Positions 43,495-51,728 of a stretch of 64,000 nucleotides of DNA are shown piece by piece (the first letter of the stretch is position 1; each line of letters starts with the position of its first letter). The notes under the pieces were generated by a model. The model worked only from the letters and a program-made list of their open reading frames with translations, was not told the origin of the DNA and ran no database searches. Source of the DNA: UBA11612 sp964475755. Its GTDB lineage: Bacteria > Pseudomonadota > Alphaproteobacteria > Rhodospirillales > Rhodospirillaceae. Location: contig CAYYXR010000007.1 of NCBI GenBank assembly GCA_964475755.1, forward strand, positions 13,782-77,781, given 5' to 3'. The translations under genes were made by a program, and so were the position numbers.

Positions 43495-45315
43495 CTACTG
43501 AGCTGCGACAAACTCGCCGCGGTCTGCGGAAAATTGCAGAGCTGCAACACGAGCGTACAGAGGATTGCTTGCAATAAGCTGTTCGTGACGCCCGGTATCC
43601 ACTAGCTGGCCGTTGTCGATGACGGCAATGCGGTCCGCATTTACGACGGTAGCAAGCCGGTGCGCGATCACCATTGTGGTGCGGCCCACCATCAGCCGCT
43701 CCAACGCTGTTTGAACCAATCTCTCGCTTTCAGCGTCCAAGGCACTGGTTGCTTCATCAAGTAGGAGCAATGCCGGATCACGCAAGATGGCGCGGGCAAT
43801 AGCGATGCGTTGCTTCTGACCGCCTGACAAGCGTACGCCGCGCTCGCCCAGGAAGCTATGCATACCTTCTGGAAGTTTGTTGATGAACTCCATCGCCGCC
43901 GCCGCTTCCGCCGCCGCTCTCACCTCTTCATCTGTTGCGCCCGGCCGTCCATAGCGAATGTTTTCCATGGCGTCGGCGGCGAATATTACGGGGTCCTGTG
44001 AAACTAGGCCGATGCGTGATCGCGCGTCGCGCGGGTCGACTTCCCGCAGGTTCATGCCGTCGATGCACACGGCGCCTGAGCTTGGGTCGTAGAATCGAAG
44101 CAACAGTTGAAACACGGTTGTTTTGCCGGCGCCGGACGGGCCGACCAACGCCACGTGTTCGCCTGGCTCTACTTTAAGAGTTAAACCCTGCAGTGCCGCT
44201 GTATCCGGCCGGGACGGGTAGTGAAACGTCACATTGTCGAACTCGACCGCGCCTCGCGCCGGGGTCGGCATGGGCTTAGGGTTTGGTGGGGCTGTGATGT
44301 CCAAATCCATTTCCAAGAGTTCAACAAGGCGCTCTGTTGCGCCGGCCGCGCGTTGCAGATCGCTCAACACTTCGCTCACCGCACCGACAGACGCTGCCAC
44401 CATCACGGCATAGAAAATGAATGCGGATAAATCCCCGGGGGTTACGTCGCCAGCAATTACACTGCGCCCGCCGGCCCAGACCACGACCGAAATCGCGCCG
44501 AAAACCAAAAGAATAACTGTGCTGCCCAGCATGGCCCGCGCGGAGATGCGCTTCATGGCCGTCGTAAATGCACCTTCTACATTACGGCTGAAAAACGAAC
44601 GGTCGATGTCTTCGTGCACGTAGGCCTGTACGGTCCGGATCGCATTTAAATTTTCTTCGGCATATGAACCGACGTCGGCCACCCGATCCTGGCTTTCTCG
44701 CGACAGCTTGCGGACTTTACGGCCGTACCAAACGATGGGAACGATCACCGCCGGCACGACCAACGCCACCAGCGCCGTTAATGCAGCGTTCGTAAAAATC
44801 AACATAATGATCCCGCCGACCAGGGCGAACCCATTCCGGATCGCAATGGAAAAAGATGACCCGATCACTTGCTGTAGCAGTGAAGTGTCGGTGGTTAGGC
44901 GCGAAAGAATTTCACCGGTCTTGGTCGTTTCGTAAAAGCCTGGGCTAAGCTTTAGGATATGACTGAAAACAGCTTTGCGAATATCCGCGACGACCCGCTC
45001 GCCAATCCAGGAGATGTAATAAAACCGAACAAAGGTGCTCGCTGCTATGAACAAAACAATGCCCATCAAAATGGCAAGTCCCCGATTGAGCATGTCCGGA
45101 TCGCCGGCGCTCAGGCCCTGGTCCACAACAAACTTCAGACCCATCCCGATGCTTAGCGTTGCCAAGGATGTCACCGTCAAGGCGGCGGCAAATATAATCA
45201 GTTGGCGGGTATACGGCTTAATGAAGCCGAAGGTACGGCGCAGATACGCGTAATTCTTACTCTTTGGCCTATCGGGCAGGTTCCACCGCGACGGTCCCCG
45301 AGATTGATCGCTCAC
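43495..45315 (-). CDS. ABC exporter half-transporter (MsbA/BmrA-like)
   Basis: This 606-residue protein has six N-terminal transmembrane helices (about 35-320) fused to a C-terminal ATPase. The ATPase has Walker A G-P-S-G-A-G-K-T-T, Q-loop V-S-Q-D-P-V-I-F, signature L-S-G-G-Q-K-Q-R-I, Walker B L-L-L-L-D-E-A-T-S-A-L-D and switch H in V-I-A-H-R-L. Homodimers of this class export lipids or drugs. The substrate is not evident and MsbA is not certain. The start is a GTG at 45315. It is divergent from dinB across about 170 bases. Confidence 0.92.
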   Translation of the reverse strand: MSDQSRGPSRWNLPDRPKSKNYAYLRRTFGFIKPYTRQLIIFAAALTVTSLATLSIGMGLKFVVDQGLSAGDPDMLNRGLAILMGIVLFIAASTFVRFYYISWIGERVVADIRKAVFSHILKLSPGFYETTKTGEILSRLTTDTSLLQQVIGSSFSIAIRNGFALVGGIIMLIFTNAALTALVALVVPAVIVPIVWYGRKVRKLSRESQDRVADVGSYAEENLNAIRTVQAYVHEDIDRSFFSRNVEGAFTTAMKRISARAMLGSTVILLVFGAISVVVWAGGRSVIAGDVTPGDLSAFIFYAVMVAASVGAVSEVLSDLQRAAGATERLVELLEMDLDITAPPNPKPMPTPARGAVEFDNVTFHYPSRPDTAALQGLTLKVEPGEHVALVGPSGAGKTTVFQLLLRFYDPSSGAVCIDGMNLREVDPRDARSRIGLVSQDPVIFAADAMENIRYGRPGATDEEVRAAAEAAAAMEFINKLPEGMHSFLGERGVRLSGGQKQRIAIARAILRDPALLLLDEATSALDAESERLVQTALERLMVGRTTMVIAHRLATVVNADRIAVIDNGQLVDTGRHEQLIASNPLYARVAALQFSADRGEFVAAQ

Positions 45316-45487
45316 GAAAATTCAGCCTTCCGCTGGAAAAGGAATTGTCGGCGGAATGAATGAAGCCTTTTGGCGTCCAAAGTCAATGCGCACCACCATA
45401 TGAGACCAGATTGGCGTCATTTTGGCCTTATGACGCGCTTCTAAGAACCCATGGTTTTACGTGGCGGTATAGGCGTAATCTCCGGTC

Positions 45488-46783
45488 ATGCCTCAATCTG
45501 CGACGCCTCCAGAGTTCGTCACGGCGCTTTGCCGCGATTGTCTGCGCGAGTATGTCAGTGCTCCCGCTGTTTGCGAAAAGTGCGGGTCGGACCGGATTGC
45601 GGGGCACCCTGAAATTGGGCGGCTTTCGGTGGCGCATATTGATTGCGATGCCTTTTACGCTGCGATCGAAAAACGTGACAATCCGGACCTTGCCGATAAA
45701 CCGGTTCTTGTCGGCGGCAGCCAGCGCGGCGTCGTTTCTACGGCTTGCTATATCGCGCGTCGCTACGGACCGCACTCGGCCATGCCCATGTTTAAGGCCC
45801 TGAAGCTTTGTCCGCAGGCCGTTGTGATCAAGCCGGATATGGCTAAATACAAGAAAGCCAGCGAACAGGTGCGACGCATATTTGAGTCTACAACACCTGC
45901 GGTCGAACCATTGTCTTTGGATGAGGCGTTTTTGGATTTAAGCGGAACATCAAAGCTATTTTCCCGCTCACCGGCTGCCACGTTGGCCTATATCTCAAAA
46001 GAAATAGAACGCGAGGTGGGCATCACGGTGTCCATCGGCCTCAGCTATAACAAGTTTCTGGCCAAGGTTGCCTCGGACTTGGACAAACCGCGCGGGTACG
46101 CCGTCATTGGGCGGGCAGATGCCATGGAAATTCTTCATGACCTTCCCGTATCCCGCCTGCCGGGAGTGGGCCCGTCAATGGCCGACAGATTAAAAGTCGA
46201 TGGCTATTACAAAGTTGGCGACCTGCAGCGGCGCGGCGAAGCAGATTTGGCTGCGAGGTATGGAGAGACGGGCGAGTATCTCTCACGTCTTGCGAATGGC
46301 GTGGATCACCGTCCTGTGCGCGCGGACCGTGCAGCCAAGAGCATCTCTGCCGAGACCACTTTTCCTTACGATATTGATGACATTGTGGAATTGCGCCGCC
46401 GCTTCTGGCCGTTGTGCGAGCGCGTTGCCGAGCGGTTAAAGGCAAAAGGATTGGCCGGCCGCACCGTAACCCTCAAAATGAAAACTTCGCGTTTCAAGCA
46501 ACTCACTCGCCACAGCACACTACCCGTGCCGACTCAACTGGCAGAGACTATATTTCGGGCTGCGGAACCTCTCATGATCCGGGAATCGCAGGGGCGAAAA
46601 TTCAGGCTCATCGGGGTGGGCGTTGATACTTTGACCGAATCTTCAATCGCTGCTCAGGGCGATCTGTTTTCGAGCAGCATTCAAAGTGATGAATCGCGAT
46701 ACGCCGAAGTAGAGAAAGCGATGGACGCTGTGCGCGCGAAGTTCGGCCGAAAGTCGATACGCAAAGGCCGCACCGACGCATGA
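45488..46783 (+). CDS. dinB: DNA polymerase IV with N-terminal zinc-ribbon-like motif
   Basis: This 431-residue Y-family polymerase has the first metal site H-I-D-C-D-A-F-Y-A-A near residue 50, the finger S-T-A-C-Y-I-A-R-R-Y-G and S-L-D-E-A-F-L-D-L-S with the catalytic Asp-Glu. S-I-G-L-S-Y-N-K-F-L-A-K and the helix-hairpin-helix L-P-G-V-G-P follow. An unusual N-terminal extension has two C-x2-C pairs (C-R-D-C and C-E-K-C) that may bind zinc. This extension recurs in alphaproteobacterial DinB. No beta-clamp motif is evident at the C-terminus and no clear LexA box is seen upstream. Confidence 0.92.
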   Translation: MPQSATPPEFVTALCRDCLREYVSAPAVCEKCGSDRIAGHPEIGRLSVAHIDCDAFYAAIEKRDNPDLADKPVLVGGSQRGVVSTACYIARRYGPHSAMPMFKALKLCPQAVVIKPDMAKYKKASEQVRRIFESTTPAVEPLSLDEAFLDLSGTSKLFSRSPAATLAYISKEIEREVGITVSIGLSYNKFLAKVASDLDKPRGYAVIGRADAMEILHDLPVSRLPGVGPSMADRLKVDGYYKVGDLQRRGEADLAARYGETGEYLSRLANGVDHRPVRADRAAKSISAETTFPYDIDDIVELRRRFWPLCERVAERLKAKGLAGRTVTLKMKTSRFKQLTRHSTLPVPTQLAETIFRAAEPLMIRESQGRKFRLIGVGVDTLTESSIAAQGDLFSSSIQSDESRYAEVEKAMDAVRAKFGRKSIRKGRTDA

Positions 46784-46865
46784 TTGTTATTCGGCCCTAG
46801 TTGCGCCTCCGGCAAGATATGTGCGATGCCTTCGCAGCAACAATTAGATACCCAGGAGACGCTGA

Positions 46866-47495
46866 ATGGATATGAAGGGGGAGTACGTCATTCCAGCCCC
46901 GCGCGACCACGTCTGGGCGGCTCTCAATGATATAGACGTCCTGAAGGCAGCAATTCCGGGGTGCCAGTCGATCAACCGGATTTCCGACACCGAGATCGAG
47001 GCGACCGTGACCGCCAAGGTCGGGCCGGTGAAGGCAAATTTTTCGGGACTGGTTACCCTTTCCGATATTGATCCGCCCAATGGCTACACCATTCGCGGCG
47101 AGGGCAAAGGCGGCGCGGCCGGTTTTGCCAAAGGCGGTGCGAAGGTGTACCTGGCCGACGACCCGGGTGGTACGCGATTGAGCTATGATGTTGACGCCGC
47201 CGTCGGCGGCAAATTGGCTCAGGTTGGCGGGCGGCTGATCTCATCTGCGGCAAAGAAACTTGCCGACGAGTTCTTCTCTAAGTTCAGTGAAATTGCCTCG
47301 AACGCAGCATCCGAAGCCGATGATTCAACACAGCAGGCCAGCCAAGAGCCGACCGGGGAATCGGGTTCGGCCGTAACTACGCAAGACTCTGATAGTTCAA
47401 CATCTCCCGGCAAGGCGCCAATTAATTGGTTTTTGATCGCCGCAGCCTTGATTATTGTCCTTTTGGCGGGCATTTACTTAGTTAACCGCGGCTGA
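46866..47495 (+). CDS. coxG: CoxG-like carbon monoxide dehydrogenase subunit G
   Basis: This 209-residue protein has a START/SRPBCC-like CoxG domain. It opens M-K-G-E-Y-V-I-P-A-P-R-D-H-V-W-A-A-L-N-D, with I-P-G-C-Q-S-I near residue 31, then a Ser/Thr-rich linker and a C-terminal membrane anchor (I-A-A-A-L-I-I-V-L-L-A-G-I-Y-L-V). CoxG is thought to recruit the CO dehydrogenase or related molybdenum hydroxylase to the membrane. A strong AGGAG precedes the ATG. It heads the G-S-M set. Confidence 0.9.
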   Translation: MDMKGEYVIPAPRDHVWAALNDIDVLKAAIPGCQSINRISDTEIEATVTAKVGPVKANFSGLVTLSDIDPPNGYTIRGEGKGGAAGFAKGGAKVYLADDPGGTRLSYDVDAAVGGKLAQVGGRLISSAAKKLADEFFSKFSEIASNAASEADDSTQQASQEPTGESGSAVTTQDSDSSTSPGKAPINWFLIAAALIIVLLAGIYLVNRG

Positions 47496-47521
47496 AACCG
47501 CACGGGGAGGGACGCTCACGC

Positions 47522-48010
47522 ATGGTCAATATATCCGTCAATGTTAACGGTTCAAGCCAATCTGCCGAGGTTGAGGAGCGGACCCTTCTAGTCGAATTCC
47601 TTCGTGAAAAGCTTCGTCTGACAGGCACGCATGTCGGCTGCGACACCAGCCAATGCGGGGCCTGCACGGTTCAGATGAACGGCAAGTCTGTCAAAGCCTG
47701 CACGACCCTGGCGGTTCAGGCTGATGGCCAGTCCGTCACGACCATCGAAGGTGTCGCCAAAAGCGACGGCACGCTACACCCGATGCAGGCTGCCTTCCGC
47801 GAGCATCACGGTCTGCAATGCGGGTTTTGCACCCCGGGGATGGTGATGAGTGCTCTGGCCCTTGTTGAGCGCAATAAGGACAAAACGATCACCGAAAGCC
47901 TCATCCGTAGCGAACTTGAAGGTAATCTTTGCCGCTGCACCGGCTATCAGGCGATCGTGAAGTCTGTGGCAGCTGGTGCGGCCGCAATGGGCGCCAAGGT
48001 CCAGGCGTAG
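47522..48010 (+). CDS. coxS: 2Fe-2S small subunit of a molybdenum hydroxylase (CoxS-like)
   Basis: This 162-residue protein has a plant-type 2Fe-2S loop (G-C-D-T-S-Q-C-G-A-C-T-V plus a later Cys) and a helical domain with C-G-F-C-T-P-G and C-R-C-T-G-Y. These are the two cluster sites of CoxS/XdhA-type small subunits. It transfers electrons from the molybdenum site to FAD. It starts 26 bases after coxG and ends 11 bases before the FAD subunit; no large-subunit gene intervenes. Confidence 0.95.
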   Translation: MVNISVNVNGSSQSAEVEERTLLVEFLREKLRLTGTHVGCDTSQCGACTVQMNGKSVKACTTLAVQADGQSVTTIEGVAKSDGTLHPMQAAFREHHGLQCGFCTPGMVMSALALVERNKDKTITESLIRSELEGNLCRCTGYQAIVKSVAAGAAAMGAKVQA

Positions 48011-48021
48011 GGAAAGCCGTC

Positions 48022-48816
48022 ATGTATTCATTCAAATACGCGCGCGCGTCGTCCGTTTCCGAAGCTGAAAAAGCGTTCTCCGGAGGCGAAGACGCCGTTT
48101 ATCTCGCTGGTGGGCAAACTTTGATTCCGGCGCTTAAACAGCGCCTCGCTCAACCTTCCGATCTCGTTGACATTGGGGGTTTGACAGAACTTCAGGGCAT
48201 TTCGGTTAGCGGCGACTCAGTGGTTATTGGTGCGGGTGTTTGCCACACCGACGTTGCGTCCTCGGCCGAGGTGCAAAAAGCGATTCCCGCGTTATCTTAT
48301 CTGGCCCAGCACATTGGTGACCCCCAGGTGCGCAATCGCGGAACCTTGGGCGGATCGATCGCGAACAATGATCCTGCTGCCGATTATCCCGCCGCCCTGG
48401 TCGGTTTGGGCGCGACAGTACACACGTCCAAACGCGAGATTCCTGCGGATGATTTTTTCACGGATATGTTTGAGACGGCTCTCGAGCCTAGTGAGTTGAT
48501 CGTTAAGGTATCGTTCCCCGTTCCAAAACGTGCCGCGTACTCGAAATTCGCCAATCCGGCTTCGCGCTATGCAGTGGTGGGTGTTTTTGTCGCAGAAACG
48601 TCATCCGGAATCCGCGTTGCTGTTACCGGCGCTGGTCCATGTGTATATCGCCATGCAGACATGGAAGCGGCTCTCTCGAAATCCTTTAGTGACGATGCGT
48701 TGAAGGGCATTGCTGTGCCTGCGGCGGATTTAAACGAAGATTTGCATGCAACGGCAGAGTACCGCGCGCACCTGGTCGGCGTCATGGCGCAGCGGGCCGT
48801 TGCCTCCATCGCCTAA
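48022..48816 (+). CDS. coxM: FAD-binding medium subunit of a molybdenum hydroxylase (CoxM-like)
   Basis: This 264-residue protein has the FAD motifs A-G-G-Q-T-L-I-P near residue 32 and T-L-G-G-S-I-A-N-N-D-P-A near residue 113, with the CO_deh_flav C-terminal domain (Y-A-V-V-G-V-F-V-A). It oxidises the Fe-S subunit and passes electrons to the respiratory chain. The start at 48022 is set by family alignment. The usual molybdopterin large subunit lies between S and M or beside them in most loci and is missing here. Confidence 0.93.
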   Translation: MYSFKYARASSVSEAEKAFSGGEDAVYLAGGQTLIPALKQRLAQPSDLVDIGGLTELQGISVSGDSVVIGAGVCHTDVASSAEVQKAIPALSYLAQHIGDPQVRNRGTLGGSIANNDPAADYPAALVGLGATVHTSKREIPADDFFTDMFETALEPSELIVKVSFPVPKRAAYSKFANPASRYAVVGVFVAETSSGIRVAVTGAGPCVYRHADMEAALSKSFSDDALKGIAVPAADLNEDLHATAEYRAHLVGVMAQRAVASIA

Positions 48817-48824
48817 ATCTTAGC

Positions 48825-48843
48825 GCGCATAGGCGCTATGCGC
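48825..48843 (+). terminator. Short hairpin after coxM
   Basis: GCGCATAG-GCG-CTATGCGC is a perfect 8-bp stem with a 3-base loop, nine bases past the coxM stop. No clear U-tract follows, so it may be a weak terminator or an mRNA-end stabiliser. Confidence 0.45.
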
Positions 48844-48909
48844 ATCGTGCTCTGGGTATTTAGAATTGTGTCGTGATAATTTCCGAACGTCATTTCGGAG
48901 TTAAGCACC

Positions 48910-49512
48910 GTGGCCGAGCCCATTCGATTCTATTTCGATTTCAACTCCACGTTTTCGTACATTGCCGCTCAGCAGATCGATGACCTTGCCGCCCGATATG
49001 GCCGGGATGTGGATTGGATCGCCGTATCACTGATTCATATTTTCAATGATCAGGGCATAACGCCGCCGCCCATGATTCCGGCCAAACTCAAATACCTCGC
49101 GGTGGACTACGCCAGAAGCTGCGAGTTGGCCGGGCTTCCCTCCAAACTGCCGGACAATTTCCCCCCGCCGGTCAAACTAGCCCGTCTGGCATTTTGGAAA
49201 CTCAAAGCAAAAGACCCCGCCCTTGCCCGGCGCTACGCCAAAGCCGTGACCCTGGCGGTGTTTGGTCGTGGGCGCTCTGTCGGCACGCCCGCCGATATCC
49301 TCGAAGCATGTGCGGGCATTGCAGGTGTAACCGAGGCCGAGATTGCGGCCGCCGCGTCCGACAAAGCCGCAAAACAGGCCGTGCTGACTGCCGTGGACAC
49401 GGCCAAGGCAGACGGTATGATCGGGGCGCCGTATATGGTTCTGGAAGGGGAGCCTTTCTGGGGGGCGGACCGGCTCGAACATTTGGAGCGTCGTCTCAAG
49501 AAGGGCAGATGA
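48910..49512 (+). CDS. 2-hydroxychromene-2-carboxylate isomerase family (DsbA/GST-kappa fold)
   Basis: This 200-residue protein starts with GTG and M-A-E-P-I-R-F-Y-F-D-F-N-S-T-F-S-Y, the NahD/GST-kappa opening in which the active Ser or Cys follows F-D. It continues with P-P-V-K-L-A-R-L-A-F-W and G-A-P-Y-M-V-L-E-G-E-P-F-W-G near the C-terminus. Characterised members use glutathione to isomerise aromatic ring-cleavage intermediates. No naphthalene genes are nearby, so the substrate is open. It may share the cox transcript. Confidence 0.85.
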   Translation: MAEPIRFYFDFNSTFSYIAAQQIDDLAARYGRDVDWIAVSLIHIFNDQGITPPPMIPAKLKYLAVDYARSCELAGLPSKLPDNFPPPVKLARLAFWKLKAKDPALARRYAKAVTLAVFGRGRSVGTPADILEACAGIAGVTEAEIAAAASDKAAKQAVLTAVDTAKADGMIGAPYMVLEGEPFWGADRLEHLERRLKKGR

Positions 49513-49529
49513 TTCGAGGAGGGATCACG

Positions 49530-50336
49530 ATGTCCGAAGCTGCGCAACCGGGGTGGCTGGCACGAAATTATGGGCGTATTGCTCTATTGAGCTTTACGGT
49601 CGCGATACTTGGCGTTCTGGTGGGTCTGTCGGCGGGTGTGCTGTACCGCATGGGCGTGGTCCAGCTTTTGACGTCGCTCTTCACGCTGTTGCCTTGGGGA
49701 GCATACATCTCCGCAGCCGGTGTCGTGCTGTGCATTGCGTCTATAGTGCTTGCTCTTTTTCTATACAAAGGAGAGTTTTTGGCTAAGGCGGCGTTGCCGG
49801 TTTTTGGTCTAATTGTCGGTGGTATCGCGGTTTATATTCCGTACGCCCAGCAACAGTTGGGCGCGTCCGTTCCTCCTATCCATGACATCAGCACCGATAC
49901 GGCTGACCCGCCAAAATTCGTGGACATTCTTCCGTTGCGGGCCGATGCGCCAAACACGGCCGAGTACCTTATTGAATACGAAACGCGCGGCACAGTGCTG
50001 AATGTTCCCGAAGAACAAGCCAAAGGGTACCCGGATATCCAGCCGGTTGAGATTCAGGGCCGGGGATTTTACGAGGCGTTTGATTTGGCGCTGGCGGCTG
50101 CTGAACGGCAGGGGTGGACGATTGTTGCCGCCGATAAGGAAGAGGGGCGCATCGAAGCCTGGGATAAGACCACCTTTATGGGCTTTATAGACGACGTCGT
50201 CATTCGCGTCCGGCCCGAGGGGATCGGAAGCATTGTTGACGTTAGGTCCGTTTCTCGGGTCGGCGGAAGCGATGTCGGTAAGAATGCTCAGCGCATTCGT
50301 ACGTATGTGCAGACTCTGAGGAATATGGAAGGCTAA
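49530..50336 (+). CDS. DUF1499 membrane protein, copy 1
   Basis: This 268-residue protein has three N-terminal transmembrane helices (about 18-105). The DUF1499 domain follows, with P-P-I-H-D-I-S-T-D near residue 115, G-W-T-I-V-A-A-D and F-I-D-D-V-V-I-R-V-R-P, and it ends R-I-R-T-Y-V-Q-T-L-R-N-M-E-G. DUF1499 has no assigned activity. GGAGG lies directly upstream of the ATG at 49530. It is nearly duplicated by the next gene, with matched domain order and motifs. Confidence 0.85.
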   Translation: MSEAAQPGWLARNYGRIALLSFTVAILGVLVGLSAGVLYRMGVVQLLTSLFTLLPWGAYISAAGVVLCIASIVLALFLYKGEFLAKAALPVFGLIVGGIAVYIPYAQQQLGASVPPIHDISTDTADPPKFVDILPLRADAPNTAEYLIEYETRGTVLNVPEEQAKGYPDIQPVEIQGRGFYEAFDLALAAAERQGWTIVAADKEEGRIEAWDKTTFMGFIDDVVIRVRPEGIGSIVDVRSVSRVGGSDVGKNAQRIRTYVQTLRNMEG

Positions 50337-50383
50337 GCCTTCCCCATCTACAGGCCAAATTCGGTCAACTTAGGAGGACGGTG

Positions 50384-51193
50384 ATGGCTGAAGCATCGCA
50401 AACCACTTGGCTTGAGCGCAATCATGACCGCATTGCGCTGGCCGGCCTCGCGATCGCAGTGCTTGGCGCGTTGGTGGCGATTGGGTCGGGGACGGGATAC
50501 AGGCTCGATCTTTGGGATCGCGGGTTCGCTTTTAGCATTTTGCGGTATGGCGCGATGATTGCCGTCGGGGGCGGTGTGATCTGCCTGGTCGCGCTTGCGG
50601 TGTCCGCCTTTATTTATCGAGCTGAATTTCTTTCCCGGTCCGCCTTGGCGGCTATCGGTCTCGTGATCGGCATCATCGCTTTTTACGTTCCATACTCCAT
50701 GCAGGCAACGGCCCGGTCCGTGCCGCCTATTCACGACATCACGACAGACCTTGAGAATCCGCCGGCCTTCGAGGCGGCTCTGGCGTTGCGTGAGGCGACC
50801 GGCGCGCCAAACCCGGCGGAATATGTGGCTGAGGTCAAGCTCGGAGAACGCACAATCAATGTTCCTGAGGCCCAAAAGGCAGCTTATCCGGATGTTCAGC
50901 CCATCGAATTATGGGGCGTGTCTTTTTATGATGGTTTTGATATGGCTCTTGCCGCCGTCGAGGATCTGGGCTGGACCGTTATCGCTGCCGATAAGGAGTG
51001 CGGGCGGATTGAAGCCTGGGACCAGACGACGTGGTACGGCTTCATTGATGACATCGTGATTCGGATTAGGCCCGAGGGCATCGGCAGTGTTGTCGATGTT
51101 AGGTCGGTCTCCCGTGTTGGTCTCAGTGACGTCGGCAAGAACGCACAGCGCATTCGAACATATGCCGAAAAACTCAAAGGTTTGGCCGGATAA
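50384..51193 (+). CDS. DUF1499 membrane protein, copy 2
   Basis: This 269-residue paralogue of the preceding gene has three N-terminal helices, P-P-I-H-D-I-T-T-D, G-W-T-V-I-A-A-D and F-I-D-D-I-V-I-R-I-R-P, and the same R-I-R-T-Y ending. By eye well over a third of residues agree, so a tandem duplication is clear. AGGAGG precedes the ATG seven bases upstream; a GTG at 50381 is an alternative. The last 60 codons contain an alternative start region for the GNAT frame, but that gene starts later. Confidence 0.85.
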   Translation: MAEASQTTWLERNHDRIALAGLAIAVLGALVAIGSGTGYRLDLWDRGFAFSILRYGAMIAVGGGVICLVALAVSAFIYRAEFLSRSALAAIGLVIGIIAFYVPYSMQATARSVPPIHDITTDLENPPAFEAALALREATGAPNPAEYVAEVKLGERTINVPEAQKAAYPDVQPIELWGVSFYDGFDMALAAVEDLGWTVIAADKECGRIEAWDQTTWYGFIDDIVIRIRPEGIGSVVDVRSVSRVGLSDVGKNAQRIRTYAEKLKGLAG

Positions 51194-51260
51194 GTCCGGA
51201 GGACGAAAAAAAAAGCCCAATAATGCGGCAGTTCCCCAAAACAAGGGCCGCCGTTTTTCG

Positions 51261-51728
51261 ATGTCCATTCGCGCGGCCCGGCCATCTGACTTGTCGGCGC
51301 TTTGCATCCTTGAAGAGACATCTTTTACTGGCGACAAGCTCAGTCTGCGCAGTCTTCAACGTTTCCTGAATAGGCCTTCCGCGAAAGTACTTGTTGCCGA
51401 AACTCAGAAGTCGTGTCTTGGCTACGCTTTAATTTTGTTTCGAAAAAACAGCTTGGTTGCGCGCTTGTATTCCATAGCGGTGGACAGGGCGGCGCGCGGG
51501 CGCGGCGTGGGCCGTGCACTTCTTGAAGCGTCGGAAGGTGTCGCGCGAAAAAGGGGCTGCTTGGCCGTGCGCTTAGAAGTCAGAGCGGACAATACCGCAG
51601 CGCGCGCAATGTATTTGGATGCTGGGTACACGGCAAAAGTCGTGATTGGGGCTTACTACGAAGACGGCATGGCGGCGGTACGCCTTGAAAAGCGATTTAC
51701 CGCACGCGGATCAATGGGTCGCACATGA
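51261..51728 (+). CDS. GNAT-family N-acetyltransferase
   Basis: This 155-residue protein has the GNAT core: I-R-A-A-R-P-S-D-L near the start, L-Y-S-I-A-V-D-R-A-A-R-G-R-G-V-G-R-A-L-L as motif A (acetyl-CoA pyrophosphate loop) near residue 70, and the N-T-A-A-R-A-M-Y-L-D-A-G-Y motif B. This is RimI-like. It overlaps the ATP-grasp gene by four bases (ATGA), so both are made together. Start 51261 follows an R/K-rich readthrough of the DUF1499 tail and is chosen because the GNAT domain begins there. The acetyl acceptor is unknown. Confidence 0.87.
   Translation: MSIRAARPSDLSALCILEETSFTGDKLSLRSLQRFLNRPSAKVLVAETQKSCLGYALILFRKNSLVARLYSIAVDRAARGRGVGRALLEASEGVARKRGCLAVRLEVRADNTAARAMYLDAGYTAKVVIGAYYEDGMAAVRLEKRFTARGSMGRT

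Noticed and set aside
45316..45487. LexA box before dinB
   Set aside because: I looked for GTTC-n7-GTTC and GAAC-n7-GAAC forms and found no convincing pair.
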